Notes: generated from the letters alone by a model not told the origin. A DNA stretch of 64,000 bases from Acanthacorydalis orientalis (GCA_034766995.1 CM068315.1:13274010-13338009); one strand, 5' to 3'. Counted from the first letter of the stretch, positions 32,947 through 43,930 are shown. Program-made: numbers and translations.

Positions 32947-33454
32947 TAAGGTTATTAGGAAAATATATGCAGTTATTTCTTTCTGAATACTAACCTTAAT
33001 TTTTTTCAATGAAAGTGTGATTGCATCGTGTTCATGTTAATATCACTTTAAAGTGTATTTTTCGGTCTGTATTTTGGTAACATCGATTTTGGTTTTATTA
33101 TTAATTTTGCTTCAAATTGGGCTATTGAATTAAAGATGGAAAAGAAACAAATAAGAGAATTTGTTTGCATGTGTACAAAACAGGTGTTTAAGTAACAGAA
33201 ACTGCTCGTAAACTAAATGATACTTTTGGTCTGTGTACTGTTGAGGAACGTACGGTACAATACTGGTTCCGAAAAATTCGTGCTAGGGACGAGAGCCTTG
33301 AAGATAAAGAAGGTCGCGGGCATCCTTCTTTAGTTAATCATCAAGAACTTGCACAAAAGTTAGGCGTTGGTCATTTAACAGTTTTGGACCACAAATGAAA
33401 AAATGTATATGAATTTAAAGGATATAAACTGAAATTATTTTTCTACCAACCTAA
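32947..33454 (+). mobile_element. Helix-turn-helix-only mariner (M1c)
   Basis: The left terminus is TAAGGTTATTAGGAAAATAT and the right terminus is TTATTTTTCTACCAACCTAA ending at 33454. The length is about 508 bp, with plus-strand coding. The leader contains TTCTGAATACTAACCTTAAT and GGTAACATCGATTTTGG as in the minus-strand copies. The same internal deletion joins the second helix-turn-helix to GTATATGAATTT. Confidence 0.78.
33136..33398 (+). pseudogene. Mariner paired helix-turn-helix pseudogene (M1c)
   Basis: After a frameshift near 33190 the frame reads TETARKLNDTFGLCTVEERT, then VQYWFRKIRARDESLEDKEG, then RGHPSLVNHQELAQKL, then GVGHLTVLDHK and a stop. The conserved ALIEADPRTTVR segment between linker and second helix-turn-helix has been lost in frame (VNHQ joins ELAQKL). 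Otherwise this is the same truncated N-terminal domain as in the other M1 copies. Confidence 0.75.
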
Positions 33455-33549
33455 AATACATTTTTGTAATTTCCATTTAAAAATTTTGTATAAATAAAAT
33501 ATATATTTGTGTATTTTTTTTATTTAATACGAGAAGAAATAAAGTTGTA

Positions 33550-33805
33550 AGGTTTTCATAAATGAATTATTTTTTCATACCATGAATCACCAAAAGTTTT
33601 TCAGATTAAAAATGTTCAATAAATCGTTATTGATCTCTGCTTGCGCAAATTTAATGGAAATTATAATACATCATTTTTAAGAGTGCAAAGATACAGAAAA
33701 ATCTATTTATAGAAAAAAAGTTTGTGGGAGGTAAAAATAAGTATTTATGAAAGAGAATTTAGTCACAGTGTCAGAACTGTACTGTATTGTGATGTTTCCT
33801 ATTCG
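33550..33805. repeat. Foldback family, R arm plus F terminus
   Basis: The R arm at 33555-33715 has CATAAATGAATTATTTTTTC, CAGATTAAAAATGTTCAATA, TTAAGAGTGCAAAGATACAG and AAAAATCTATTT. The F terminus at 33755-33800 has ATGAAAGAGAATTTAGTCAC, AGTGTCAGAACTGTACTGTA and TTGTGATG. It gives the best view of the outer end. Confidence 0.65.
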
Positions 33806-34084
33806 TTTATTTTTAAATATAAATACGTTATAATTGGTTAAAAGATATATGGGTTAAGTATAGGTACGCTTGCAGTCAATAAGTGCTATTAAGATTTAAT
33901 CCCGTTGCAGTTGTAGTCAAATTTTTGATACATGTAGGCTGCAGCCACACTTTTCTAATGCTAGACGTTTTGTCATTGATAAGACCAACTAATTTTGAAA
34001 ATACAGAAATGGTTTTAAAGTGGAGAACTTTAAATCAAGTTACTAAAATTGTGGTCTCAAACTTTTAAATAGTAGTGTGCAGGG

Positions 34085-34315
34085 CCAATATATTTCACAA
34101 ATAAATTATTTTTTATCTCAGAAACCTTACATTACGTTGATACTCTGAGAATGATGGCATTGTTATCGCAATTCGGTCAAAAATAATTTTAATGAAACAT
34201 ATTATTGAACATTTTTGATAAAAAAAAATATGATTTTTGGGACGAAAAAAGACTTCATTTGTGAAAGTGAATTTGAACAATGTCAGATGTTCACTGTGAA
34301 AGAAATGTGTATTAA
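34085..34315. repeat. Foldback family F arm
   Basis: GATACTCTGAGAATGATGGC, TATTATTGAACATTTTTGAT, TATGATTTTTGGGACG, TTCATTTGTGAAAGTGAATT and AACAATGTCAGATG follow the F order. A weak R remnant precedes it. Confidence 0.65.
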
Positions 34316-34511
34316 AAGTAATAATAACAATACCAAGTTCAATTAATAAAACTAAATTATGTTTTGTATTGAATTCGAATGGCTGAATTGAGTATCAAAT
34401 AAATGAATCAATGATTATAAGGCTGAATATTTGAACAATCGGTAATAGTAATTATTATTTTCTGATACAGTCACTACATCTGTTGTCTTATATAACATAT
34501 TAGTAGATTAA

Positions 34512-34743
34512 CCCTTTGATTACGAAAGGCCTTTATATACTGTATATATGTCAAATTTATTACTTTAAATTTTATTATCTTTAAATTTCATTCATAAGTA
34601 AGCACTGTGCGCACTTACACGAAAGACAGTCTCGTTTCTGATAATTAGTAAAACGGCATGCGTCAGAGAATCGCCACGCTGTCATGCGAATTTCGCATCA
34701 CACAATACTGACGGTTTTGAGTTAGTGTGCCGCAGTCCAAGGG
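34512..34743. mobile_element. piggyBac-like MITE
   Basis: TTAA at 34508-34511 is followed by CCCTTTGATTACGAAAGGC. The right end reads GCCGCAGTCCAAGGGG, giving CCCCTTGGACTGCGGC on the complement, then GTAA in place of TTAA. A TTAA target and CCCTTTG-like termini are piggyBac hallmarks. At about 232 bp it has no coding capacity. Confidence 0.6.
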
Positions 34744-35726
34744 GTAATGAGGCAGAGAATCGATGGTTAAACGTTTGATATATTTATCAGTTTGGAAGGG
34801 TAGCTCATATAAATGATCTGGAAGGATTTCAGTGTTTATTTATCAAAAAATAAAACAATATCAATCAGGATTAATGTGGTTCGTTATCAGGTCACATTAA
34901 CTAGGCTTAAGAAGTTTGGATTTACTATCAAAGAGGGTACAACTTTTACACGATAATATCTGGTAACGTATTTTTATCATCACAATAAATTGAAAAAAAT
35001 GATTGCTAGGAGGTTATTTCCCATTTCAAACATAATTTTGATTTAGTTTTGAGTAGTTAAACTTAGTAATTAAATATAGGCGAAAGTACAAGCATACATT
35101 CACTTATTTTTCAAACTGAAGAAGCATATTTCGATCAATATTTACAAAGTGATGTAGACGTCCAAGAGGAGGTCGTGATTATATCTACAGAGGGTATATG
35201 ATAACACCAGAATCTAACTATTTGATCTACTGATATGATGTTTCAACAGAGCTGGAAAATATACCGAATATTGGGTTGAATATGTGTCTATATCCAAACC
35301 TTTATTACCTTTTTATGTTAAAAAATAGAAAATAGGTAATCTTAGTTTTTAAAATTTTCTCGGACTTCATGCCTTAATTTGAAAAAATAGAGTTCGATTT
35401 AAAATTAACTTAAAATTTGGATATTCCTATTTTCATTTATTATTGTTTTATCATGTTTGTAATTTTGACTTTTGAATGTTCTTCAAATTATATAAGTGGA
35501 AATATGAATGTGATATATATATATATATACATATATAGAATTCATAAACCCTATTTTTGACGTGTAAAAAAATATTTGTCGTTTTTTGTAAAATTTTTTA
35601 CAAATGAAATTGATAAATTGTAATACTAAGTAGTGAAAAAATGATTTGTTGTTGATTTCTGTGGAGTTTTTGGAACTTAATCTTATTTAATTTAATTTTA
35701 AAGAAACTGTATTGATTATTAGGTGT

Positions 35727-35763
<37 letters not shown>

Positions 35764-36866
35764 TGTACATAACGTGACAAGTACCCGAGTGTGTTCGATT
35801 TCAGTCACATGTGTGCTTTTATAGATCATTTTCATATCACATCCAAAGCTATTATCGATAAACGTAAACAAACAATAAATGTTCATTTCACAAAACGCTG
35901 CACACGAACCAACAACAACTGATAACCAATAACAGAAAAAGATTGATATCCGAGAAACGGAGTGAAAAAAAAGAATCCATCCGAGTGTAACGAACACAAA
36001 TTTCAATTTTTCTACCCATCATCGTTTCATATTGCCGACATCTGAATGAATGGCACTCGGTTACTGATTCGCTTCCTGAGACGCGAACGCGATGAACGAA
36101 AGAGTAATTTAATCTAAATCCGTGTAGACATGTGTGGAAACGATGCTGCCAGTGAACCGATAACAAACAGGCCGATGTTGAATACACACACAGACCACAG
36201 GTGGAGTTGTCTATCCGCGATAATGGTAATAGAATGCTGTTTATTGTTTGTGCGCGTGGCGCATGTTCGTTTACCGTCATACGTACCAGCCAGGAAATTA
36301 AATCCGTGTCCTTCACGCTCATTGCACACAACGGCAACTGTTGTTCGCTGACCTTTGCTCGATATCCTTGTACAATATTTCGCTTATCTGACCTACGCAG
36401 ACCTATATTAAAAACGAATTATTTTAGGTATTGTCAGCTGGGCCAGCGCGCACGGACGCCGTTTCGTGTCGCAGTGGTGTTGAACGAAAATTAAACATCG
36501 GTCTGATTTGATCTATTAATGTGTCGAGACTTTAGAAAAATATATGTACAGCAGGTTGATTTAATGAAACCTTGACCGTTTCATACCGCACGAGAATATG
36601 AAAAATATTACACACCTATTTTTTATACAAAAAACAGGATATTCCGTCAGCTTTTTAAACACTGCAGATATTTATAAGTTATGACAATACGAAGAAAAAT
36701 ATTATTCTTTTTTAGTATTTCGTTTCATAAAAATTTAAAAATGATTTATTGTTCTATGACAGATAAATAAACAAATATTCTTCCATCATTATTTTTTCAT
36801 TGCAGTATTAATTATAATATTTATACGAGCAAAAGTCAAAAAGTAGAGAAATGTTTAAGAAGTAAA
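34744..36866. other. No gene assigned; GC-richer at 35870-36500; TA/TG microsatellite 35726-35764
   Basis: The 35870-36500 stretch is the most GC-rich non-exonic part after 5 kb and has overlapping frames on both strands (149 codons minus at 35888-36337; 97 and 73 codons plus). None shows a domain or a consistent exon structure, and competing frames on both strands argue against real coding. A short (TA)n tract is at 35513-35538. Confidence 0.35.
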
Positions 36867-37230
36867 TTATTCTACATGCAGGATTTTATCGAGACCTTTT
36901 TTCTTATCTTCTCTAAGTTCTAAGTATTTAATTTTTAATGAGCTTCCGGATTTTGTCCTAGAAGAAATTTTATAGCCTCTTGGGTACCTACTCTTCCACC
37001 GTATTAATGACAGTTTCATCGAAAAGAACTTTAGGACTTTTGAGTATTCTTTTAATGAGCTAAAAAGATGGAAATAATTTGTTACTAAATCGGAACGATA
37101 TGATGGGTGACCCAGCAGCTCTAAAACTATAAATCTCGACTTGGAATTGTTAATAAAATAAATCAGTGTATTCAAGATCTATGATTTCAGCTACTGTACC
37201 ACCCACTATATAATCTCGATCTAGCAGTAA
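36867..37230 (-). pseudogene. Mariner transposase C-terminal fragment (minus)
   Basis: The minus frame reads VLELLGHPSYRSDLVTNYFH, then LFSSLKEYSKVLKFFS. This matches the third catalytic block of mariner (LPHPPYSPDLAPxDYHLFxxLKxxLxGxxF). The third Asp lies in RSDL; the following APxD Asp has become Asn. Only about 100 codons remain, with no terminus recognised. Confidence 0.6.
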
Positions 37231-37244
37231 ATTATTTCCATATT

Positions 37245-37425
37245 TTGCGCCATTCAAATAAGAGTTGGGAGCACAAAAGTTTCATTCTGACGAAGAGTTA
37301 GAATATACAGTACAAGAGTGGCTGCACAAGAAATCAAAAAGAGACCATAAACTCATCAAATGTTGTAATAAGAGTACAGAAGTTAATTATAGTGATTATG
37401 TAGAAAAAAGACTTTAAAACAATCT
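37245..37425 (+). pseudogene. Mariner transposase C-terminal fragment (plus)
   Basis: The plus strand reads FAPFK, then a stop, then ELGAQKFHSDEELEYTVQEW, then LHKKSKRDHKLIKCCNKST and VNYSDYVEK. This corresponds to the tail LFxxLKxxLGGxxFxSDEEVxxxVxxWL...KCxxxxGDYVEK. It points opposite to the neighbouring fragment at 36867-37230, so two elements or a rearrangement are involved. It ends about 25 bp before mariner M1d. Confidence 0.6.
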
Positions 37426-37451
37426 TAATAATTTATTTAATACAGTATGTA

Positions 37452-37985
37452 TTAGGTTGATAGAAAAATAATTGTGTTTTATGACCTTCAAATTCATATA
37501 AATTTTTTAATTTAAGTGGTTCAGAAATATTTGATGACTAACGCCTAATTTATTGTGTGTGTTTCTGATTCAACTAACGCCTTTATTGGTTGTTATGAAC
37601 TGAAGAAGGAAACCCCTGTCCTTTTTCATCTTTAAGACTTCGTCCCAGCACAAAATTTTTCGAACCACCATTACACCGTACATTTCTTAATAGTACCTAC
37701 ACCAAAAGCATTGTTTAGTTTAAGAGCAGTTTATGCTGATTTACCTCCCGTTTTTAACTCATTCAAAAAATTACTCTTAATTTGCTTATTGTCAATCTTT
37801 AATTCAATAGCCCAATTTGAAGCAAAATTTATAATAAAGCCAAAATTGATGCCACTAAAGTACAGACCGAAAAATGCACTTTGAAATGATATTAATATGA
37901 ACACGATGAAATGACACTTTCATTGAAAAAAATTAAGGTTAGAATTCAGAAAAGAAAAACCTCAATTATTTTTCTAGCAACCTAA
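37452..37985 (-). mobile_element. Helix-turn-helix-only mariner (M1d)
   Basis: TA precedes TTAGGTTGATAGAAAAATAA at 37452, the best-preserved M1 terminus. The other end is TTATTTTTCTAGCAACCTAA at 37985, followed by TG. Length 534 bp. The interior on the minus strand follows the M1 plan of leader, N-terminal coding remnant, and jump to the 3' terminus. Confidence 0.82.
37500..37805 (-). pseudogene. Mariner paired helix-turn-helix pseudogene (M1d)
   Basis: The minus strand gives KQIKSNFLNELKTGGKSA, a stop, TALKLNNAFGVGTIKKCTV, a stop, then WWFEKFCAGTKS. A shifted linker and LVESETHT follow. Part of the second helix-turn-helix, around the ELAQK segment, is deleted. It is more decayed than M1a and M1b. 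Confidence 0.7.
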
Positions 37986-38965
37986 TGGAATAAAAGTGTT
38001 TCAATTCTTAAATATCTTCTTACTTTTTGACTTGTCCTCGTAAAGTCGTTAAATTGTTTTCATATTTTCCTCCCAAATAATTAAATATTAGAAAATATAT
38101 AACAGATAAGAATAATTACTTCTTATTTTCATGAATGAAGAATAAATACATCAAATATTTTCTTTCTGTAGATATTTCCGTTGAAATATTTCGTCAAAGA
38201 TGATTTACATGGTAATGACACGGAAAATGAATCATTTTTCAAACTAATGTCAGATTATAAACGATTAAGTTTATCTTTTCATACAGATACATCCACTTAA
38301 ATACTTTTGCATAAGAAAACATTTTATTTCAGTACTTGCGAATGTGTTTAACCTTGAGATTATAATCTCTAAGCCACTAAGACAATAAGTGTTACGGAAC
38401 TTCGACTGAAAAGCTTTGGCACGGAACGACAGGCCAAGCCGTAGAGTAAGATGTAATGCCCTGAGATGAATACAACATTATTCTACACACACATGCGTAA
38501 ATTATACATAAACACAGTTGTACTAGTTCTTGAATATAAAGATGTTCTGTATATATGTACATATATATACTAAAACTGAAAAAAATATAACAATTCTTCA
38601 GTTATAATCATAATTATAATCGATTCTTTATAAACAATCTTATTAGGAGTTTAACCCTTGATTTTTTAATTTCTAAAATTTTATATAGTTCGAGACTGTA
38701 GCTTAAATTTTAATAATTTTTTTACTATAGACTTTCAATCAGTAAAATTAACTTTTATTAATTTGATATTTAAAAATGGTAATTTAGAATTAAATAAATA
38801 ATAGAATAATATTTAATACCCATTATTTTAACTCCCAACAATATATTTTTTTAAATTGATGTTGCTTTATAAGAGGAAATATTAATTTTCTGTTTTCAGT
38901 AGTTTAATCAGTAAAAAATAGTTTAGATTTCTTTTAAATATGAGGAAATAGAGATAATATAAAAT
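37986..38965. other. AT-rich DNA, no gene seen
   Basis: TTAACCCTTGATTT near 38651 resembles a piggyBac end, but no partner was found. The remainder is featureless. Confidence 0.4.
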
Positions 38966-38969
38966 AGTT

Positions 38970-39480
38970 GTTAGCGCTGTGGTAAGTTGACTTTCATAAA
39001 TGACTTTTTCACCATTTTCAAACCACACACTTTGTTTAGATCAATTTTTAATAGTTTTCTTATACTGAAACTGAATTTCTTTTACAAATACATTTTAACA
39101 TACGACACTTTTTTTGATCTAATGTTTAATAAATAATTATTAATCATCTTAATTCTTGATTAAACATATTTAAATGACAATTATATTATTGTCAGAACTT
39201 TAACGAACAGAAAAATTATTTTTGTTATCTTAAGGTACAGAAAAAGGATTTTTCTGTTTTCTAGTACTTTGAGAATGATAGATTTTCCATAAAAATGCAT
39301 ATAAAAGACAATTAGAAATGATTATTAATTCATTACTGAATATTCGTTACGTTCATTACTGAGTATTCATTAGGAATATCTAAAACCTTATACGGAAATA
39401 TAAGTTGAGGATTACTAGGGATGTGAAGAAAAAAAAATCATTTGTTAAATTGTATTTAACCATAGTCCTTAAATTAGATC
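38970..39480. repeat. Foldback family, paired arms
   Basis: The R arm at 38975-39200 has GTGGTAAGTTGACTTTCATA, AATGTTTAATAAATAATTAT and TAATCATCTTAATTCTTG. The centre has GAACAGAAAAATTA and GATTTTTCTGTTTTCTAG. The F arm at about 39270-39475 has ACTTTGAGAATGATAGATTT and ATGCATATAAAAGACAATTA. A small duplication (TTCATTACTGAATATTCGT) sits within the F arm. Confidence 0.6.
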
Positions 39481-40105
39481 GTGCGACTTAAATTAAATGA
39501 TTCGCATGAAATTAGAGGATTATTTAAACTTATTTGTTTGTAAAATGAACACCTACTATTTGTTTGTTATAATCGTTGTAGTAGTCGTAGATGAACAAAA
39601 AATAAAATATTTAAGTTGTACTGATGGCTTTTCTTCGTCCCTTTGAATAATCGGAATTACTTTCATCCACTAGTTGTTTCAATACGTGTGGTATTTTCTG
39701 AGAGATTTCAAAGAGTCTCAAATCTAAGAAAAAGATTATAAAATTTAATTCTTTTAATATTACATTTAGAGTTTTAAACTTAATAATATGGTACAAATTA
39801 GTAGAAGCTAGTATTAAAGGAAAACAACTCAAATTATCCAGAAGGACGAAGACTATCAGAACTATATATCAGTGATATAAAATCAGATAATATTAATTTA
39901 TATTTTTCACTCGAAATTAGGAATATTTTTTTTAAATATAACATAAATTATAATGACATAGATGTGAAATTGACTATATTTAAATAAAGTAAGCGGTATA
40001 AAGAAAATAAATGTTACAAAAACGGCGTGATTGATTAACAAGGGATGAAGTTAATTGCTTTTATTTTTAAAGCAAGTATTTCTGAATAAGAATCTTACTT
40101 TCCAA

Positions 40106-40155
<50 letters not shown>

Positions 40156-40960
40156 GTTCTTGATTTTTGTGAATTTTTCAGCACATTCTTTCACATATAA
40201 TTCATTTTGTTCTCCGCTCGGTGCTAATTAACAGGTAATTTGACCTACTTGTGAAAAGATAATAACACAGAGTTACGATAAAGCCCCGTGTCTCAAATTT
40301 GATTATAAACACACAAAGTCCAATAATTTTATTTCGGCGTACAGATATTTTTATGACTGTGAGATAATTAAAAAAATTAAATGACAAAGTCATTTGTTTG
40401 AAATAGCAATGAAAAGAGATTTTTCAATATCTTTTTCATTGTTAGTTTTGAACAAGATTTGTTACATATTTGCGAAATTGGTATTATTTTTTAATGAATA
40501 TTATCATATTTTTTTATATATTTTTTTAGAGAAAGTAAGTGAAGATAATCTGAACGATTAATGTTTTTCATTGCTATTTTAAATAAAAATGTGTAGTAAA
40601 TTTAAATTTGGAAATAATTATTTTGTTTTAACGTTTTGCAATCTAAATAATTAGGCTATACAGCAGATCAGAATCTTGTATATATTTTATATATGAATTA
40701 GGATAAGAGTACGATAAACATAGAAAGATTAACCGCTCAATAACATTGATGGGCAAAAGTTTATCAAAGCTTTTATTTTAAATAATAAAATGCGAGCAGT
40801 GACACTGGCCGTGGGAGCAGAACACCTTTAAGTGACTAGACATCTGACCTTTGTACATCTGACCTTGTGAGTGTAAAGGGGGTTAATAAATTAAAATATT
40901 TTCTGGAAAAAAAGTAAAAACTGATACAAAGAGAAGACGACGATAAAAAAATTTATATAC
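39481..40960. other. AT-rich DNA; TA microsatellite 40105-40152
   Basis: No coding or transposon evidence. Short frames near 39611 and 40202 are unremarkable. Confidence 0.45.
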
Positions 40961-40979
40961 ATTCAGAATATTTTTAATA

Positions 40980-41030
40980 TGTAGATGAATGAATGTGTGA
41001 AAGTGAATTTAGCGAGTAGTAAAATATGAT
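40980..41030. repeat. Foldback family F terminus (fragment)
   Basis: GTGTGAAAGTGAATTTAGCG at 40994-41013 is the outer F motif. Nothing convincing flanks it. Confidence 0.4.
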
Positions 41031-41254
41031 ATTATGGTTTTTAGTTGAAAAAAAGTATAAGATTTTGTATATCATGAATTTATTTAATTTGAATTTTTGT
41101 GAAGAGATTTAATTGACATTTACTCGATTAAGTACACTTATTTATAAACAAATATAGAAATAAATATGTTTGTTTATAATAGTAAGCCTGGTATGAAAGA
41201 AGATTATAAATGGTAATATTTTTAAAAGAATATTTTTTAATAGAGTATATGAAT

Positions 41255-41485
41255 TATTTTTCTGTACCTTAGCGTTTTGGTATCGTTCTAGCATTAGCTG
41301 TATGGCATCATTGACATTGAAATTCGTTTAAGCAACAATAAAAAAATCATCAATATTCATTTATTTAAGATTTTTGATCAGAATGTTTTTATGGTTTGTG
41401 TAGTGAGTGAAAAATTCGTTCGTGAAGATGAATTTAGCCAGAATTTTACCACCATACCAGAACTATATTGCGAAGAAAGTGTAGT
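41255..41485. repeat. Foldback family F arm
   Basis: TTTTCTGTACCTTAGCGTTT, TGGCATCATTGACATTGAAA, TTTAAGCAACAATAAAAAAA, GATTTTTGATCAGAATGTTT, TTATGGTTTGTGTAGTGAGT, GAAGATGAATTTAGCCAG, then a 15-base insertion, then CCAGAACTATATTGCGAAG. It is one of the most complete F arms. Confidence 0.7.
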
Positions 41486-42476
41486 TTATATACCAACACG
41501 CTTTATACACATATTAGTTTATATAAAAGTACAAAATGATTTATAATCTAAAAAATATACATTAAACATCGTATATAATATAGAAATATCCGTATAAGTT
41601 ATACGAAATATGTGACATGAAATGTTTTAGCGGTTGTTTCGCATTGGAAAGTTTGTGAAACTCATCCAAACTTAAAGGGTCGGTCAGTTTAGTTCAGTTT
41701 TTCCATTTATTCATTAAAACGACATAATGGCGCTGAAACATCTATGAAATGTATTTAATTTTTAATTACTTTTTAGCAATTAAAGCCTTTTAATAACATC
41801 AGAGAAAATAAGACAGGAAAAAAACAACACCCAACGGCACAGGATATATAATTAGTGAAAATACACGGTTTCGAATATTATTATGTGCAAGTCGGTTCGT
41901 CCCGGTTCGAGTTTCACCCGACGAAAATGTAACTAACTTTACACACACACAGATATAATTGCTTAAATAGTAATTCGAAATGATTTCAAGTAGTCGATAC
42001 AGATCGTTTCGAAACGAAACAGTGAGAGAAAAAAAACAGAATAATACTTTAATGAAACCTATTGCGAACGAAATCCGAACTAATCGTTTTTTGTCGTCTC
42101 ATTTGTTTAATTTATTCTAACCGAGTTTTCCGTTCGTTCTTTCCTTTAATTGTTACACCATCTTTTCATTCTTTCTTGTTCTCTCGCGTTCATTTCCGCT
42201 GTTGTGCACTTCCAACAAAACCCTACAAAACACTCCAATTATATCCCTTCTTTTTAATGTCAGCAAGATAACCTGCCTACGTACAGCCGACATTATTGTA
42301 CTGCGGTGAAACGTATTGTCATATTTCGTACATGACCGTAGGCGTAATTTTTTTTAATATGTAAATAAATTTCCTTTGTCCTTTTTGAGAACACTGTCGC
42401 CGCTAAATGTAAATAATGATAAGCACGGATTTTTTTAAATAAGATGTTTATTTTGCATCCGAATTTATTTGCTTCA

Positions 42477-42478
<2 letters not shown>
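41486..42478. other. No gene assigned
   Basis: Slightly GC-richer unique DNA at 41800-42330. The 69-codon plus frame at 42062-42271 has no domain. A T-arm-like string near 41892 was examined and rejected as a tRNA. Confidence 0.4.

Positions 42479-42530
<52 letters not shown>
42479..42530. repeat. (TA)n microsatellite
   Basis: A pure 52 bp TA tract. It creates the IYIYIY run of the overlapping minus frame. Confidence 0.95.
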
Positions 42531-42534
<4 letters not shown>

Positions 42535-42559
42535 ATGTATCTTAAAAGCATAGAATGTA

Positions 42560-43560
42560 TTCAAGAAAAAAAATGAAAACAATTATTATGAGTTGTTCTA
42601 GTAGTGTTTCTTTTCTTGAATCACTTGATTTTTTTATCTTCATCTACTATATGTGCATTTTTGCTTTCTTTAAGTAAATTTTCATTACTATTACGTATTT
42701 AGTCGACTCTTCATTTTTTTTGTAGAATGAGTGAGTATGGAGCCTCACGTGACTCTCATTTCTTAAATTATTTAAAGTTCTCGTGAGTCGAAGATTATTG
42801 TTAAGATGTAAAATATTTTTCATGTCCTCTTCGACGCGGCTGCTACTCAAAGATTAGACATCAGAACTCCAGTGTTCATGAAGTTATCCTTTTACTGTCT
42901 TGGATTTTAATTTTGTTTTAGATTCGTTTATATATGGTTTAGTTCAGAATTTTTTATAATTTGAAAGTATGCTCCTGTTATGAATTCGTGCGACCCTTAA
43001 ACTGCTTCACAGAACAAGTTTGGAGCATAGAAACTTATTATTCACATTTTGTAATTTATATGATTTTTATGTTTTTTTTTTAAAAAAAAATATATATACT
43101 AAAATATGGATGAGAATAATTTTTTATTACTTTTCGATGAGGTTACTTCTCATAGATTAGTCATAGGATCTCTAAAGTGCCCATGAAGGAATCATTTCAC
43201 AGGTCTGAATTTTAGTTCTATTTTAATTTCGTTTATAAACGTGTATTTGTTATTTATAATTATAAAATATAGATTTTGTTGTATACTCTGGTGACTTTTT
43301 GACTACTCCATAATGAAATTACCAAAAATAAAGCCTTATTACTCGCGTTTTGTAAATTATCTGATTTTTATAGTCTGTTTTTTGAGGATGTTTGACGAAG
43401 ACGATTTTTTTGTGATTATCTGACAGGAACGCTTTTTGCAAGTTCAGCTTGTAAAATTTTAGATTGCCCACGAAAGCATTTTCTTACTGCCTTTGATTTT
43501 AACTCTGTTTAGGTTTGTTTATATTCTTATAGTCAACTGAAACGTTTTGTTTTTTAATTT
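42560..43560. repeat. Degenerate tandem repeat, period about 290-300 bp
   Basis: Three diverged units are anchored by GGATTTTAATTTTGTTTTAG near 42903, TGAATTTTAGTTCTATTTTA near 43207 and TTGATTTTAACTCTGTTTAG near 43493. In each a C[AC]TGAAG or CACGAA motif lies about 30 bp upstream and TCGTTTATA or TTGTTTATA follows. A second shared block is TTTTGTAATTTATATGATTT (about 43050) against TTTTGTAAATTATCTGATTT (about 43350). A fourth, weaker unit may start near 42600. Confidence 0.55.
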
Positions 43561-43650
43561 TAGAATATAAAACATTGAGTTAATATTTGAATTTATTTAA
43601 TTTATTATTTCTATTTTTATATATTTATAGTTCTTCTAGAATGTATTTTC

Positions 43651-43826
43651 TAGATGGTTTTCATCATTTTGGATCATCTGAATATCTGTTCTTCACTACT
43701 AGTTTCAGCACATATTGCATATTCAGGTAAATATTAGTCTCTAATATCTATATGAAGGTGGATGAAGGTTGAAACCAATAGTAAAGAACAGACACTCAGA
43801 TAACCCAAAAGGATGAAAATTATCCA
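43651..43826. repeat. Inverted-repeat element IR-1
   Basis: The left arm has TTTTCATCATTTTGGATCAT, CTGAATATCTGTTCTTCACT and ACTAGTTTCA. The right arm, on the complement, has TTTTCATCCTTTTGGGTTAT, CTGAGTGTCTGTTCTTTACT and ATTGGTTTCA. The arms are about 63 bp and roughly 80 percent identical, around a 50 bp centre. Related copies are at 48001-48210 and 48777-48885. No coding; probably a small MITE. Confidence 0.65.
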
Positions 43827-43930
43827 CAAAACGTATCGACGGAACCACAAGTATAAAAACAATATTATAATTATACTTTTTTTTAAGAACGTTTAGTTTT
43901 ATATTTTGGTTTTGAATGTTTAATATTTAA

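Noticed and set aside
36130..36351. Possible exon with hydrophobic segment (ALIMVIECCLLFVRVAHV-like)
   Set aside because: There is no acceptor or donor in frame, and the overlapping frame is equally open.
35888..36494. 149-codon minus frame and two plus frames in the same region
   Set aside because: Frames on opposite strands compete, no domain was recognised and no splice structure is convincing. High GC alone lengthens frames here.
38649..38664. TTAACCCTTGATTT as a piggyBac end
   Set aside because: A single end only; such a short match is expected by chance in this composition.
41880..41935. tRNA-like string with CCGGTTCGAGTTTC
   Set aside because: The T-loop resembles a B box, but the T stem, D arm and acceptor stem cannot be paired, and no A box lies at the right distance.
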